Source: Streptomyces sp. TN58 (GTDB lineage: Bacteria; Actinomycetota; Actinomycetes; Streptomycetales; Streptomycetaceae). Taken from it: a stretch of DNA of 64,000 nucleotides. The notes beneath the pieces were generated by a model. It was not told the origin of the DNA and did no database searches. It saw only the letters and a program-made list of their open reading frames with translations. Of the stretch, positions 28,337 to 36,403 are shown one piece after another (position 1 is the stretch's first letter; each line of letters begins with the position of its first letter). The translations under genes were made by a program, and so were the position numbers. The stretch spans positions 434,001 through 498,000 of the forward strand of contig NZ_CP018870.1 in NCBI RefSeq assembly GCF_001941845.1, written 5' to 3'.

Positions 28337-29161
28337 ATGAGCGGCGAGGCTGCGAGCAGGGGCGCCCGGACCGTGTCGCGGGGCGGCACGGTCCGGGCGG
28401 TCGCGGGCAGATGCGGGCTGGTGGCGCACGGGGTGCTGTACGCCCTGATCGGGGTGCTTGCCGTGCGCGTCGCCTTCGGCGGCGGCGGTGGTCAGGAGGC
28501 CGACCGGCAGGGCGCCCTCCAGGAACTCGCGGACAAGCCCCTCGGCTCGGTCCTCATTTGGGCCGTCGGCATCGGCCTCGTGTGCATGGCGCTGTGGCGG
28601 CTGTCGGAGGCGGTCTTCGGTGCGGCCGAGCCGGAGGGCGACAAGCCGGCCAAACGGCTGGCCGCGGCGGCCCGCTGCGTGTTCTACGCGGTGGTGGCCT
28701 TCTCGGTGTTCGCGTTCGCCGCGGGCGGCGGCGGGAACTCCGGGGACGAGCAGTCGCGGGACATGACCTCGAAGGCGCTCGGCCTGCCGGCCGGCCAGTG
28801 GCTGGTGGGCGCCGTCGGACTCGGGATCGCCGTCGCGGGTGTGGTCATCGCGGTGCAGGCGGCCCGGCGCGACTTCCGGCGGCACCTCGCCATGGGCGGG
28901 GCATCCCGGGGCTGGCGCAAGGCGGTCGACTTCCTAGGGGTGGGCGGCGGGCTGGCCCGCGGAGCCGTGTTCGCGGCGGCGGGGGGCTTCATCCTGTACG
29001 CGGCGGTGCGCTACGACCCGGGGCAGGCGAAGGGGCTCGACGACACGCTCAGGTCGTTCTCCCTGACCCCGGCGGGGCCGTGGCTGCTGGTCGCGGTCGC
29101 CGTCGGACTGGCCCTGTACGGGGCCTTCGACTGGGCGATGGCGCGGTGGCGCGAGGTGTGA
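28337..29161 (+). CDS. DUF1206 membrane protein
   Basis: 274 residues with six membrane helices arranged as three repeated helix pairs, each repeat carrying a G-hydrophobic-YA motif (GLVAHGVLYALIGVLAVRVA; CVFYAVVAFSVFAFA; GAVFAAAGGFILYAAV) and an LG-P-G-W-L-hydrophobic turn. This is the DUF1206 pattern. Function is unknown; homologues are frequent near stress genes. Middle gene of the SRPBCC-DUF1206-YihY group; its stop overlaps the candidate GTG of the next gene. Confidence 0.85.
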   Translation: MSGEAASRGARTVSRGGTVRAVAGRCGLVAHGVLYALIGVLAVRVAFGGGGGQEADRQGALQELADKPLGSVLIWAVGIGLVCMALWRLSEAVFGAAEPEGDKPAKRLAAAARCVFYAVVAFSVFAFAAGGGGNSGDEQSRDMTSKALGLPAGQWLVGAVGLGIAVAGVVIAVQAARRDFRRHLAMGGASRGWRKAVDFLGVGGGLARGAVFAAAGGFILYAAVRYDPGQAKGLDDTLRSFSLTPAGPWLLVAVAVGLALYGAFDWAMARWREV

Positions 29162-30153
29162 GCGGTGAGCCGCCTGAGGTGCCTCAGGCGGCCGGGCCGG
29201 TACGCGGGGGCACCGGGCGCATGGGCGCGGCCGCGGGCGGGCACGCGCAGGGGGTGACCGACATCCCCCGCGCCGCTTCGCGTCGAGGCGCTCCGCCCGC
29301 CGTCCCTTCCGTCCGCGGCCTCGCGGCGCGCACCCGCGCCGAGTTACGGCGTACCGCCGTCCGCGTGTGGACGGACAACCTGGCCGACCACGCGGCCGCC
29401 CTCACCTACTACGCCCTGCTGGCGCTGCTGCCGGCGCTCGTCATCGCCGTCTGCGTGGTCGGACTGCTGGGCGGGGCGCGCCGGGAGCAGCTCGTCGCCG
29501 AGCTGACCGCCTACGCGCCGCCGCAGTCGGCCCAGGTCCTCCGCGAGGCTCTGGGAAGCCTTCCCGAAGGCCATTCGTCGATGTGGGCTCTGCTGCTCGG
29601 CGGGGTGGTGAGCGCGCTGTGGTCGGCGTGCAGTTATCTGGCGGTGTTCCGCCGCGCCCTGCACACGATGCACCGGGTGCCGGACACGCGGCGTCCGCTG
29701 CGCGCCGCGCACACCCTCGTCGTCCACGCGGCGCTGCTGCTGGTGCTGCTCGTCGTCGGGGCCGTGGGCCTGGTCGTGTCCGGGCCGCCGGCCCGGTGGG
29801 CCGCGCGGGTCGTGGGGGCGGGTGGCGCGGAAGCCGTCTCGCTGCTGCGCTGGCCCGTGCTGCTGGTGGTCGTGACCCTCTTGGTGCTGGTCCTCTTCCG
29901 GACCGGGCCGGCGCAGAGCCGGGGGACCCGGCGGGGCCTGCCCGGCGGCGTACTGGCGGCGCTGCTGTGGCTGGCCGCCTCGGGGCTCTTCACGCTGTAC
30001 ACGCAACTGGACACCTACGGCCGGCTGTACGGGTCGCTGGCGGGGATCGTGGTCTTCGTCGTCTGGCTCTGGTTCGCCAACCTGGCGCTGGTCACCGGAG
30101 CCCAGTTCAACGCCGAGCGGGCGCGTGAGCAGGCGGCCGGGCCGCGGGCCTGA
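29158..30153 (+). CDS. YihY/BrkB-family membrane protein
   Basis: About 331 residues; the first 60 are a Gly/Pro/Arg-rich cytoplasmic tail. The YihY/virulence-factor BrkB domain has about six helices: VWTDNLADHAAALTYYALLA, then LPALVIAVCVVGLLGG, and the late signature GGVLAALLWLAASGLFTLYT with YGSLAGIVVFVVWLWFANLA. The family was once called ribonuclease BN, but its members are membrane proteins of unknown transport or envelope role. The start is uncertain: the GTG at 29158 overlaps the DUF1206 stop, while ATG 29221 and GTG 29254 are alternatives and the conserved domain begins near residue 60. Confidence 0.82.
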   Translation: MSGEPPEVPQAAGPVRGGTGRMGAAAGGHAQGVTDIPRAASRRGAPPAVPSVRGLAARTRAELRRTAVRVWTDNLADHAAALTYYALLALLPALVIAVCVVGLLGGARREQLVAELTAYAPPQSAQVLREALGSLPEGHSSMWALLLGGVVSALWSACSYLAVFRRALHTMHRVPDTRRPLRAAHTLVVHAALLLVLLVVGAVGLVVSGPPARWAARVVGAGGAEAVSLLRWPVLLVVVTLLVLVLFRTGPAQSRGTRRGLPGGVLAALLWLAASGLFTLYTQLDTYGRLYGSLAGIVVFVVWLWFANLALVTGAQFNAERAREQAAGPRA

Positions 30154-30182
30154 GGCCCCGGCGGCCCGGCCGCCTCGGGGGA

Positions 30183-30542
30183 CTACTTCGCGCGCCGGGC
30201 CCGTCGGGCGCGGCGCGCGAGCACGGCGGCGGCCACCACGCCGGTGACGGTGGCCAGGGCGGTGCGGTTGGCCCGTGCCAGGGCCGCGGCCCGACCGGCC
30301 CGGGCCTTCACGGGGGTGAGGTCGCGCTGCCCTGCGATTCGTCCGGCACGGGTGGCGGCGTCCCGGACGCGCGTCGCCGTCCGCAGCGCCCCGGAGCGGA
30401 CGGGATCGGGCGTCCTGTCCTCCACGAGACGCCCGACGTGCGCGGCCGTGTCCCGGAGGCGGCCCGTCGCACGTTCGACGTGCCTGCGCAGCTCCGCCGG
30501 GCCGGGGACGGACTTCTCGTTCACGTGCGGTATGAGCGCCAT
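30183..30542 (-). CDS. Small helical protein, DUF3618-like, with C-terminal membrane segment
   Basis: 119 residues from ATG behind GGAGAG. Basic amphipathic helices (GPAELRRHVERATGRLRDTA, then RTATRVRDAATRAGRIAGQR) precede one hydrophobic stretch (ALATVTGVVAAAVLA) and a poly-Arg tail. The layout resembles DUF3618 proteins that sit near membrane stress genes. It is convergent with YihY and has a SigB-like promoter motif upstream. Confidence 0.65.
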   Translation of the reverse strand: MALIPHVNEKSVPGPAELRRHVERATGRLRDTAAHVGRLVEDRTPDPVRSGALRTATRVRDAATRAGRIAGQRDLTPVKARAGRAAALARANRTALATVTGVVAAAVLARRARRARRAK

Positions 30543-30612
30543 GGCGATGGTCTCTCCTCGAAGTGGTCTTTGTGGGCTCGGAGTTGTGCACTCCCGGTGT
30601 GTGTGCTGCGCG

Positions 30613-30637
30613 GGTACCCGGCGACGGCGCGATCACG
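30613..30637 (-). promoter_or_regulatory. Candidate SigB-type promoter for the DUF3618-like gene
   Basis: On the minus strand GCGTG, a 14-nt spacer and GGGTAC match the stress-sigma consensus GNNTN-14-16-GGGTAY exactly. The -10 lies 71 nt before the ATG. Fits the stress-sigma locus a few kb away. Confidence 0.5.
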
Positions 30638-30691
30638 CGCACGGGGCGGGGAAACGTACCGGCGGATCACAGGGGCGTGGGGGCACGGCAC

Positions 30692-30730
30692 GGCCGTGGG
30701 CCCGAACTCGGGGAGTTCGGGCCCACGGCC
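30692..30730 (-). terminator. Long perfect hairpin after the PRC-barrel gene
   Basis: An 18-bp perfect inverted repeat (GGCCGTGGGCCCGAACTC and its complement) with a GGG loop, 23 nt beyond the PRC-barrel stop. Very likely a terminator; it also insulates the adjacent minus-strand promoter. Confidence 0.88.
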
Positions 30731-30753
30731 TCGCAGCGTCGGACTCGGGCCGG

Positions 30754-31119
30754 TCAGAGCGGCGGGAGCCCGATACGGGTGGTGGCGTAGTAGGTGCCCA
30801 GTTCCTGGTGGTAGTCCCGGTCGCCGAGGTGCTTCTCGCGGTGGAACTCGGGCGCGTCCTTGATCTGGCCCTTGGTGCGGTCCACGTACACGATCCGCTC
30901 CTCCGGGTCGATGCTGACGACGGTGCTCGCCGGCAGCAGCACCTCCTTGCCGAAGATCCAGACGCCGGTGTCCACGACCAGGTAGGCGTCACCGACCTCG
31001 TCGGAGTGCTTGTCCACCTTGCCGATGCTGCCGTCGGTCGCCTCGACCTTGTAGCCGGTCAGGTCGGTGCCGGCCAGGTGGCCCGAGGTCGACTTGTAAC
31101 TCCACACATGCTCAGTCAC
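30754..31119 (-). CDS. PRC-barrel domain protein
   Basis: 121 residues from GTG, with GGAGGAG about 12 nt upstream. The PRC barrel covers about 15-90: LAGTDLTGYKVEATDGSIGK, VDKHSDEVGDAYLVVDTGVW, FGKEVLLPASTVVSIDPEER. The tail (YHQELGTYYATTRIG) is typical of the actinobacterial stress-associated subgroup. PRC barrels are adaptors in RNA processing and photosynthetic reaction centres; here the role is unknown. Followed by a strong terminator. Confidence 0.87.
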   Translation of the reverse strand: MTEHVWSYKSTSGHLAGTDLTGYKVEATDGSIGKVDKHSDEVGDAYLVVDTGVWIFGKEVLLPASTVVSIDPEERIVYVDRTKGQIKDAPEFHREKHLGDRDYHQELGTYYATTRIGLPPL

Positions 31120-31314
31120 GCGGAAACAACTCCTCCGGTGGACGGGGGACGGCGGGGACTTCCGGCCGTCCGTCCTTCTTCGTACGTCGTGCACGGGGTG
31201 TTGGTGCCCCCCGTGCACTCCGCCTGCCCCGCCTCCGGCGCCTCATGCGCGCGGACGGAACCGCCCGGCCGGCCCGGCCACCACCCGCCCGGCCCCGGAA
31301 CCTATGCTGCGGGG

Positions 31315-31965
31315 ATGATCAGGCCGATTGAACTCGTCATCTTCGACTGCGACGGCGTCCTCGTCGACACCGAGCGCGTCGCGACGCGCGTCCAGGTCGC
31401 GTTGGGGGCGGAGCTGGGGTGGCCGCTCACCGAGGGCGATGTGATCGACCTGTTCATCGGGCGGTCCAACGCGTCGGTGCGGGAGCAGGTCGCGGCCCGG
31501 CTCGGCGAGGGGACGGCCGACGTGTGGGCGAAGCGGTTCGAGCGGCTGCACCGCGAGGCGGTGGACGCCGGCCTGGCCCCCGTCGAGGGGCTTCCCGAGG
31601 CGCTTGACGCGATCACCCTGCCGACCTGTGTCGCCTCCAGCGGCTCCCACGAGAAGATGCGCCACACCCTGGGCCGCACCGGGCTCTACGACCGCTTCGT
31701 GGGCCGCATATACAGCGCCACGGAGGTGGCGCGCGGCAAGCCGGCCCCTGACCTCTTCCTGTACGCGGCGCAGCGGATGGGCGTCGACCCGGGGTCGTGC
31801 GTGGTGGTGGAGGACAGCCGTCCGGGTGTGGAAGCGGCCCGCGCCGCCGGGATGCGGGCCTTCGGTTTCGGGGGCGGGATGACCCCGCCGGAACGGCTCG
31901 AAGGGCCGGGGACGCGGGTGTTCCACGACATGCGCGACCTGCCCGCTCTCCTCGCGGCGGGATGA
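31315..31965 (+). CDS. HAD-superfamily hydrolase (beta-phosphoglucomutase/phosphatase type)
   Basis: 216 residues. Motif I is VIFDCDGVLVDTE with the nucleophile and acid Asp, motif II is CVASSGSHEKM, and motifs III/IV are RGKPAPDLFLYAAQRMG and CVVVEDSRPGVEAARAAGM. The C1 alpha-helical cap indicates a small phosphorylated metabolite as substrate. No ribosome-binding site: TATGCT ends 6 nt before the ATG, a leaderless-promoter layout. Divergent from the PRC-barrel gene and 196 nt upstream of nadE. Confidence 0.9.
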   Translation: MIRPIELVIFDCDGVLVDTERVATRVQVALGAELGWPLTEGDVIDLFIGRSNASVREQVAARLGEGTADVWAKRFERLHREAVDAGLAPVEGLPEALDAITLPTCVASSGSHEKMRHTLGRTGLYDRFVGRIYSATEVARGKPAPDLFLYAAQRMGVDPGSCVVVEDSRPGVEAARAAGMRAFGFGGGMTPPERLEGPGTRVFHDMRDLPALLAAG

Positions 31966-32051
31966 GGGGGCGTCCCGCCGACGGGCTTCCCGCCGGCGGG
32001 CTTCCCCCGCCGCGCCACCGCCCTGAGCTGCGCTTCGCGGCGTCTGCGCCG

Positions 32052-32093
32052 GAGTGCTTCCGGCCTCTCCTCTCCTCTAGAGTGCTTCCGGCC
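32052..32093. repeat. Direct repeat upstream of nadE
   Basis: GAGTGCTTCCGGCC occurs at 32052-32065 and again at 32080-32093, a 28-bp period, separated by CTCT-rich sequence. The pair ends 68 bp before nadE, so it is a possible operator or a small duplication. Confidence 0.55.
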
Positions 32094-32161
32094 CTCCTCG
32101 CGCCTGCGGACCGCCCCGCGGCGCGAACCGAACTGTCCGCGGGCCCGACCGAGGAGCAATC

Positions 32162-32992
32162 GTGACCGACCAGGCGTCCATATCCCTGCAGCAGCAGATC
32201 GCCCGGGACCTCCAGGTGAGCGCGTCCTTCGACGCCCGGGAGGAGATCGAGCGCCGCGTCGCCTTCCTCGCCGACCGGCTGGTCTCCACCGGCCTGCGCT
32301 CGCTGGTCCTGGGCATCAGCGGCGGTGTGGACTCCACGACCGCCGGCCGGCTGTGCCAGCTCGCGGTCGAGCGGGTGCGTGCCGCCGGGCACGAGGCGGT
32401 GTTCTTCGCGATGCGGCTGCCGTACGGTGTCCAGGCGGACGAGTCGGACGCGCAGTTGGCGCTGGAGTTCATCCGGCCCGACCGGGTCCTGACCGTCGAC
32501 GTGAAGGCGTCGAGCGACGCCGCCCTGGAGGCGGTGCTGGCGGGCGGCACGGTCTTCCGCGACGAGCACCAGCAGGACTTCGTCCACGGCAACATCAAGG
32601 CCCGTCAGCGCATGATCGCCCAGTACGCGGTGGCGGGCGCGCACGCGGGGCTGGTGGTGGGCACGGACCACGCCGCCGAAGCGGTGTCCGGCTTCTTCAC
32701 CAAGTTCGGCGACGGTGCGGCCGACGTGGTCCCGCTCACCGGCCTGACCAAGCGCCGGGTGCGGGCGACGGCGGAGGCGCTGGGCGCGCCGTCCGCGCTG
32801 ATCTGGAAGACGCCGACCGCCGACCTGGAGACGCTGAAGCCGGGTCTGGCCGACGAGGAGGCGCTCGGCGTCACCTATGACGACATCGACGACGTCCTGG
32901 AGGGCAAGCCGGTCGACGCGGCCGCCCTCGACATCATCGTCAAGCGCTACCACGCCACCGAGCACAAGCGGCAGCTGCCGATCGCTCCCTGA
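32162..32992 (+). CDS. nadE: NH3-dependent NAD+ synthetase
   Basis: 276 residues, the size of the ammonia-dependent enzyme (no N-terminal glutaminase domain). It amidates deamido-NAD+ with ATP in the last step of NAD synthesis, as a cytoplasmic dimer. The PP-loop is LGISGGVDSTTAGRL near residue 55. Further blocks are VVGTDHAAEAVSGFFTKFGD, PLTGLTKRRVRATAEALGAP and KTPTADLETLKPGLADEEAL. GTG start in GAGGAGCAATC context. It stands alone, with direct repeats in its upstream region. Confidence 0.96.
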   Translation: MTDQASISLQQQIARDLQVSASFDAREEIERRVAFLADRLVSTGLRSLVLGISGGVDSTTAGRLCQLAVERVRAAGHEAVFFAMRLPYGVQADESDAQLALEFIRPDRVLTVDVKASSDAALEAVLAGGTVFRDEHQQDFVHGNIKARQRMIAQYAVAGAHAGLVVGTDHAAEAVSGFFTKFGDGAADVVPLTGLTKRRVRATAEALGAPSALIWKTPTADLETLKPGLADEEALGVTYDDIDDVLEGKPVDAAALDIIVKRYHATEHKRQLPIAP

Positions 32993-33066
32993 CCGGCGCG
33001 GGGGGCGCCCGACTGCTCCATGTGCGGTCCGAAGTTCCTGTCGGTGCCCGCGTCTACGGTGGGGCC

Positions 33067-33570
33067 ATGAGCATGATCGGGCAGTACCTCCGCCTCACCC
33101 CCGCCGAACTCGACCGAGCCTCGCGCGACCCGGACTGGGCGGCCGAGCACACGCACGGGCTGTACGACCGTGACGACCCGGCCGCTCGATCCCGCGTTCA
33201 CGAGACCGACAAGGCCTGGCACGCCCTGGACTTCCTGCTGACCCGGCGCGGCTTCCCGGTGGACGTGGTCTTCGGGGAGGCCGCGATGCCCTGGCCGGAG
33301 GGCCAGGACTGGGGCTACGGGCCGCCCCGGCTGCTGACCGCGGACCGGGTGCGGGCCGCCGCGGACGCCCTGGACGACCCCGCCTACGCCCCCGACGTCC
33401 TGGCCGACGGCGTCAGCCCGGCCGACCTGGCCGCGGCGAACGTCTACCCGCAGATCGTCTGGGAGCGGGGCGAGGAGCCGGCCTGGGTCGCGTCCTACTG
33501 GGCCGCCCTGGGGGCCTGGCTGCGTACGGCCGCCCGCGACGGGGACGCCCTGCTGGTCTGGATCTCCTGA
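33067..33570 (+). CDS. DUF1877 (YfbM-like) protein
   Basis: 167 residues, cytoplasmic. Typical features are the start MIGQYLRLTPAELDRA, then KAWHALDFLLTRRGFPVDVV, the middle YGPPRLLTADRVRAAADAL and the end YWAALGAWLRTAARDGDALL. DUF1877 proteins have no known activity. TACGGT ends 6 nt before the ATG and no Shine-Dalgarno is seen, so the transcript is probably leaderless. Convergent with the IclR-like gene, with a 30-nt gap. Confidence 0.85.
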   Translation: MSMIGQYLRLTPAELDRASRDPDWAAEHTHGLYDRDDPAARSRVHETDKAWHALDFLLTRRGFPVDVVFGEAAMPWPEGQDWGYGPPRLLTADRVRAAADALDDPAYAPDVLADGVSPADLAAANVYPQIVWERGEEPAWVASYWAALGAWLRTAARDGDALLVWIS

Positions 33571-33600
33571 GCGGAGCCGGGGTCCTCTGGTGGGGGGCGC

Positions 33601-35304
33601 TCAGGCGGAGGTGGACAGGATGGGGTCCTCCGGCCTGCGGGCCGCGGGCCGGGTGCTGCCGGCGACGATCAGGGCGAGCAGGACCGCGGCCGCCTCGCTC
33701 TGCAGGATCCGTGCGGCCTGCTTCAGCCGGCCGGGGTCGGGGACGGGGATGGACAGGGCCACGCATTCGGGGTTGCGGCCGGCGGTGATCGGCACCGCCG
33801 CGCACACCGTGCCGAGGGCGTACTCCTGGAGGTCGAGGAGGGGCGTGTCGGGCGGGCGTCCGTCGAGTTGCAGGAAGAGGACCTGCTGACTGGTCAGGGT
33901 GTGGGTGGTGAAGGGCGTGAGCGGGTGGCGGGACAGGTGGTCGCGCCGCTCCTCGTGGTCCAGTTGGGCCAGTAGCGCCTTGCCGAGCGCGGAGGCGTGG
34001 GCGGCGGCGCGGAAGTCGACCCACTCCTCGACGACGGGTGCGGCCGGGCCGTCCGCGTACTGGGTGATGGCGACCTCGCCGTCGGTGTAGCGGGCGACGT
34101 AGACGGCGGCGCCGACCGCGTCGCGCACCCAGGCCAGGGTCTCGCGCAGATGCCCACGGCCCTCCGCCCCGTCCGTCTCGCCCGGCAGCAGGGCGTGGCC
34201 GGCGGCATAGGCGTCCGGTCCGATCGGCGTCGCGAGATCCGCGCGGACCAGCTGTTCGACGGCCCGGGTGAGGACCAGCTGCGGCAGCTTCGTCTCACGG
34301 GCGATCTGGGTCAGGTTCACCCCGCCCGCGTGGCGGTTGACGACTTCCAGGACGCGCAGGGCCCGGTGGACGCATTCCAGCGCCGGCGGGGCGGGGCGTC
34401 CTTCGGGGGACGGGCGGGCCGCATGGGTCGACAGCGGCCGTTTCAGCGCTTCGAGGGACCAACCGTTCGCCTGTTCCGTGAGGTGCAGCGGGTTGAGCCG
34501 GGCGTTCCGGGCGACGGCCACGGCGACCTGCGGGCCGGCCGTGTAGACCTCCCCCAGGTCGGGGTGCTCCTTGCGGGGGCGCGCCATGAGGGCCTGCCGC
34601 AGCCGCGCCGGGAGCCGCAGCGGCGGCCGGGAGGCCTGTCCCGTCCCGCTGGTCAGGGGGGTGAGGTCCTGGGTGGTGATGGGCGGGGACGTCCAGATGA
34701 CGGAGGCTCCGAGGGCCTCTTCGAGGTCGGGCGGGAGCTGGGGCAGGGGCGGCAGGTGGTCGTCGGGCGCCAGGGCGTGGGCCTGGCGCTTCCAGTAGCG
34801 GGCGGTCGCGACCTCGGCGCGTGAGAGGTGGTGGAGGTAGAGGCAGCGGGCGGCGGTCTGCGAGCCCGCGCCGGCCGCGTACTGGAACCAGAACCGCGCG
34901 CCCTCCGTGCGGTCGGCGAGGTGGAGCAGGCAGCCGAAGAGCAGGGCCGAGTCGACGCCGTGGGGCCAGGAGTCGGCGGCCAGGGCGAGTTCGGCGAAGT
35001 CCCGGCTCTCCACGAGGCACCAGGTGAGGTCGTCCAGCCCCCGGGCGGCCCGCACGTGGCACGCGGCGTCGAGGACCAGGTCGTCGGTCTCGGCGGGGGT
35101 GGTCCGCCCGGGCCGGGTAGGGGCCGCGCCGGCTGCGGTCGCCGAGCGGGCGCGGTCGGCGGCGATGCGGCGGGCGATGCGGCGCCGGGCGGCGCCCTCG
35201 TCGTATCCGGCGTACTCCTCCGCGAGCACCGTCGCGTCCGCCAGGGCCGCGTCCAGTTCACACAGCGGCATGTCGCGGTCGTGGTGGCATGGCATGTCGC
35301 TCAC
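33601..35304 (-). CDS. Large regulator with helical N-terminus and IclR-type DNA/effector domains
   Basis: 567 residues. The first 330 form an alpha-helical region (ALADATVLAEEYAGYDEGAA, then SALLFGCLLHLADRTEGARF) resembling regulators associated with Streptomyces sigma factors. The C-terminal 240 are IclR-like: a winged HTH (RALRVLEVVNRHAGGVNLTQ, then RAVEQLVRADLATPIG) and an effector domain (AHASALGKALLAQLDHEER, then GTVCAAVPITAG). I take the GTG that overlaps the sigma stop (GTGA) with AAGGA upstream; an ATG lies 9 nt downstream. It is therefore co-translated with the ECF-like sigma factor and may modulate it or act on the same promoters. Confidence 0.8.
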   Translation of the reverse strand: MSDMPCHHDRDMPLCELDAALADATVLAEEYAGYDEGAARRRIARRIAADRARSATAAGAAPTRPGRTTPAETDDLVLDAACHVRAARGLDDLTWCLVESRDFAELALAADSWPHGVDSALLFGCLLHLADRTEGARFWFQYAAGAGSQTAARCLYLHHLSRAEVATARYWKRQAHALAPDDHLPPLPQLPPDLEEALGASVIWTSPPITTQDLTPLTSGTGQASRPPLRLPARLRQALMARPRKEHPDLGEVYTAGPQVAVAVARNARLNPLHLTEQANGWSLEALKRPLSTHAARPSPEGRPAPPALECVHRALRVLEVVNRHAGGVNLTQIARETKLPQLVLTRAVEQLVRADLATPIGPDAYAAGHALLPGETDGAEGRGHLRETLAWVRDAVGAAVYVARYTDGEVAITQYADGPAAPVVEEWVDFRAAAHASALGKALLAQLDHEERRDHLSRHPLTPFTTHTLTSQQVLFLQLDGRPPDTPLLDLQEYALGTVCAAVPITAGRNPECVALSIPVPDPGRLKQAARILQSEAAAVLLALIVAGSTRPAARRPEDPILSTSA

Positions 35305-35879
35305 TGGTCCTTCTCCTCTCCGGGGATCCGGTCCACCCCGAGTTTGCGGGACAGGGTTCGGCGTGCGCCGCGGATGTGCGATCGGACGGTGGCGGGGGAG
35401 ATCCCCATCATCCGGGCGACCGTGTCGCAGTCGTTGCCCAGCAGGAAGGCCAGCAGCACCACGTCGTACTGCCGCTCGGACAGGCTCGCGATCGCCGCGT
35501 ACAGGCCGAGTTTGGACTCCAGCAGCTCCAGCCGTTCCCGGGAGGAGCGGCGCAGGGCGGCGAACCAGGCCGTCTCCACCATGGCCACCTGCCGGCCCAG
35601 CACGACCAGCCGCCGCTCCACGTGCTCGCGCAGCACCGCCCAGGCGAAACCGTGCAGGCTCGCCTCCTTCAGCGCCTGGCGCCACACCTTCAGCAGGAAG
35701 GTGAACACGTCGTCGACGACTTCCTCGGCGTCCTTGGGATTGCCCAACTGCAGGTGGGCGTACCGCAGATAGGCACGGTGCTGCTGGGAGTGGAAAGCGG
35801 TGAACTCCACCGGCAGCACTCCGGCCAGTTCACTGGAGACGGCGCGGTCTCCGGACGGGTCGAGTTCTCCTTCGTTCAT
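35301..35879 (-). CDS. ECF-like RNA polymerase sigma factor
   Basis: 192 residues. Region 2: AYLRYAHLQLGNPKDAEEVV, then DDVFTFLLKVWRQALKEASL. Region 4: LSERQYDVVLLAFLLGNDCD, then MGISPATVRSHIRGARRTLS. There is little linker and no C-terminal extension. No cognate RsbW or zinc anti-sigma is adjacent; instead the gene overlaps a 74-codon ORF upstream (ATGA) and the IclR-type regulator downstream (GTGA), so all three are translationally coupled. Confidence 0.88.
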   Translation of the reverse strand: MNEGELDPSGDRAVSSELAGVLPVEFTAFHSQQHRAYLRYAHLQLGNPKDAEEVVDDVFTFLLKVWRQALKEASLHGFAWAVLREHVERRLVVLGRQVAMVETAWFAALRRSSRERLELLESKLGLYAAIASLSERQYDVVLLAFLLGNDCDTVARMMGISPATVRSHIRGARRTLSRKLGVDRIPGEEKDQ

Positions 35880-36100
35880 ACGCTCCCCCGCAGCCGGTCG
35901 CGGCAGTCCGCCGGGGCGGCGGTGGTGTGGCGCCGGAGGACGGCGGGGCGGGCCGGGAGACGGTGGGGGGACGGCCCGTCGGATCCTCTCCCCGCCCCGC
36001 GGCCCGGCAGGCGCATGCGCTCGCGGAACACATCGGCTACGTCAACGCTGACCACGGTGGCGGCTGACAGCGCGCGGGCGACCGTCTGGGCGACATTCAC
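35876..36100 (-). CDS. Small ORF coupled to the sigma factor
   Basis: 74 codons from GTG: VNVAQTVARALSAATVVSVD then VADVFRERMRLPGRGAGRGS. The N-terminal 30 residues form a plausible amphipathic helix; the rest is Arg/Pro/Ala-rich. Its stop overlaps the sigma ATG by 4 nt, which supports it being translated. Upstream is GGAAG-GTT-CTTCC, an inverted repeat that also contains the only ribosome-binding-like sequence. It might be a small anti-sigma or merely a coupling leader. Confidence 0.5.
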   Translation of the reverse strand: MNVAQTVARALSAATVVSVDVADVFRERMRLPGRGAGRGSDGPSPHRLPARPAVLRRHTTAAPADCRDRLRGSV

Positions 36101-36403
36101 TTCGGAAGAACCTTCCAGTGGAGTGTGCGTGACCGGCTGCCTGCCCCCGCACCAGCAGCCGCGGAGCGCCGGGGCGCTCCCACTCACCACCCCATCGGAA
36201 AACGAGCCCTATCGTGCAAGCCGGTCCCCGGAAATCCCGGGAACGAAGCGCATTCGCTTCTCCACGCGCCCCTGACCCCCCGCGCACGCCCCCCGACCTG
36301 GGGGCCGTTCATCGCACCGGCGCGGAGAACCGGCCCGCAGGACCGGCCCGCAGGACCGGCCCGCGGCGCCGGCTCCTGCGGTCCGCGCCCTACGGACGGC
36401 GCC
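36101..36403. other. Intergenic region with a 13-bp tandem repeat
   Basis: Upstream region of the sigma operon and 3' flank of the PepSY-like gene. CCGGCCCGCAGGA is repeated 2.7 times from 36330 to 36364. No gene is convincing on either strand. Confidence 0.5.
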
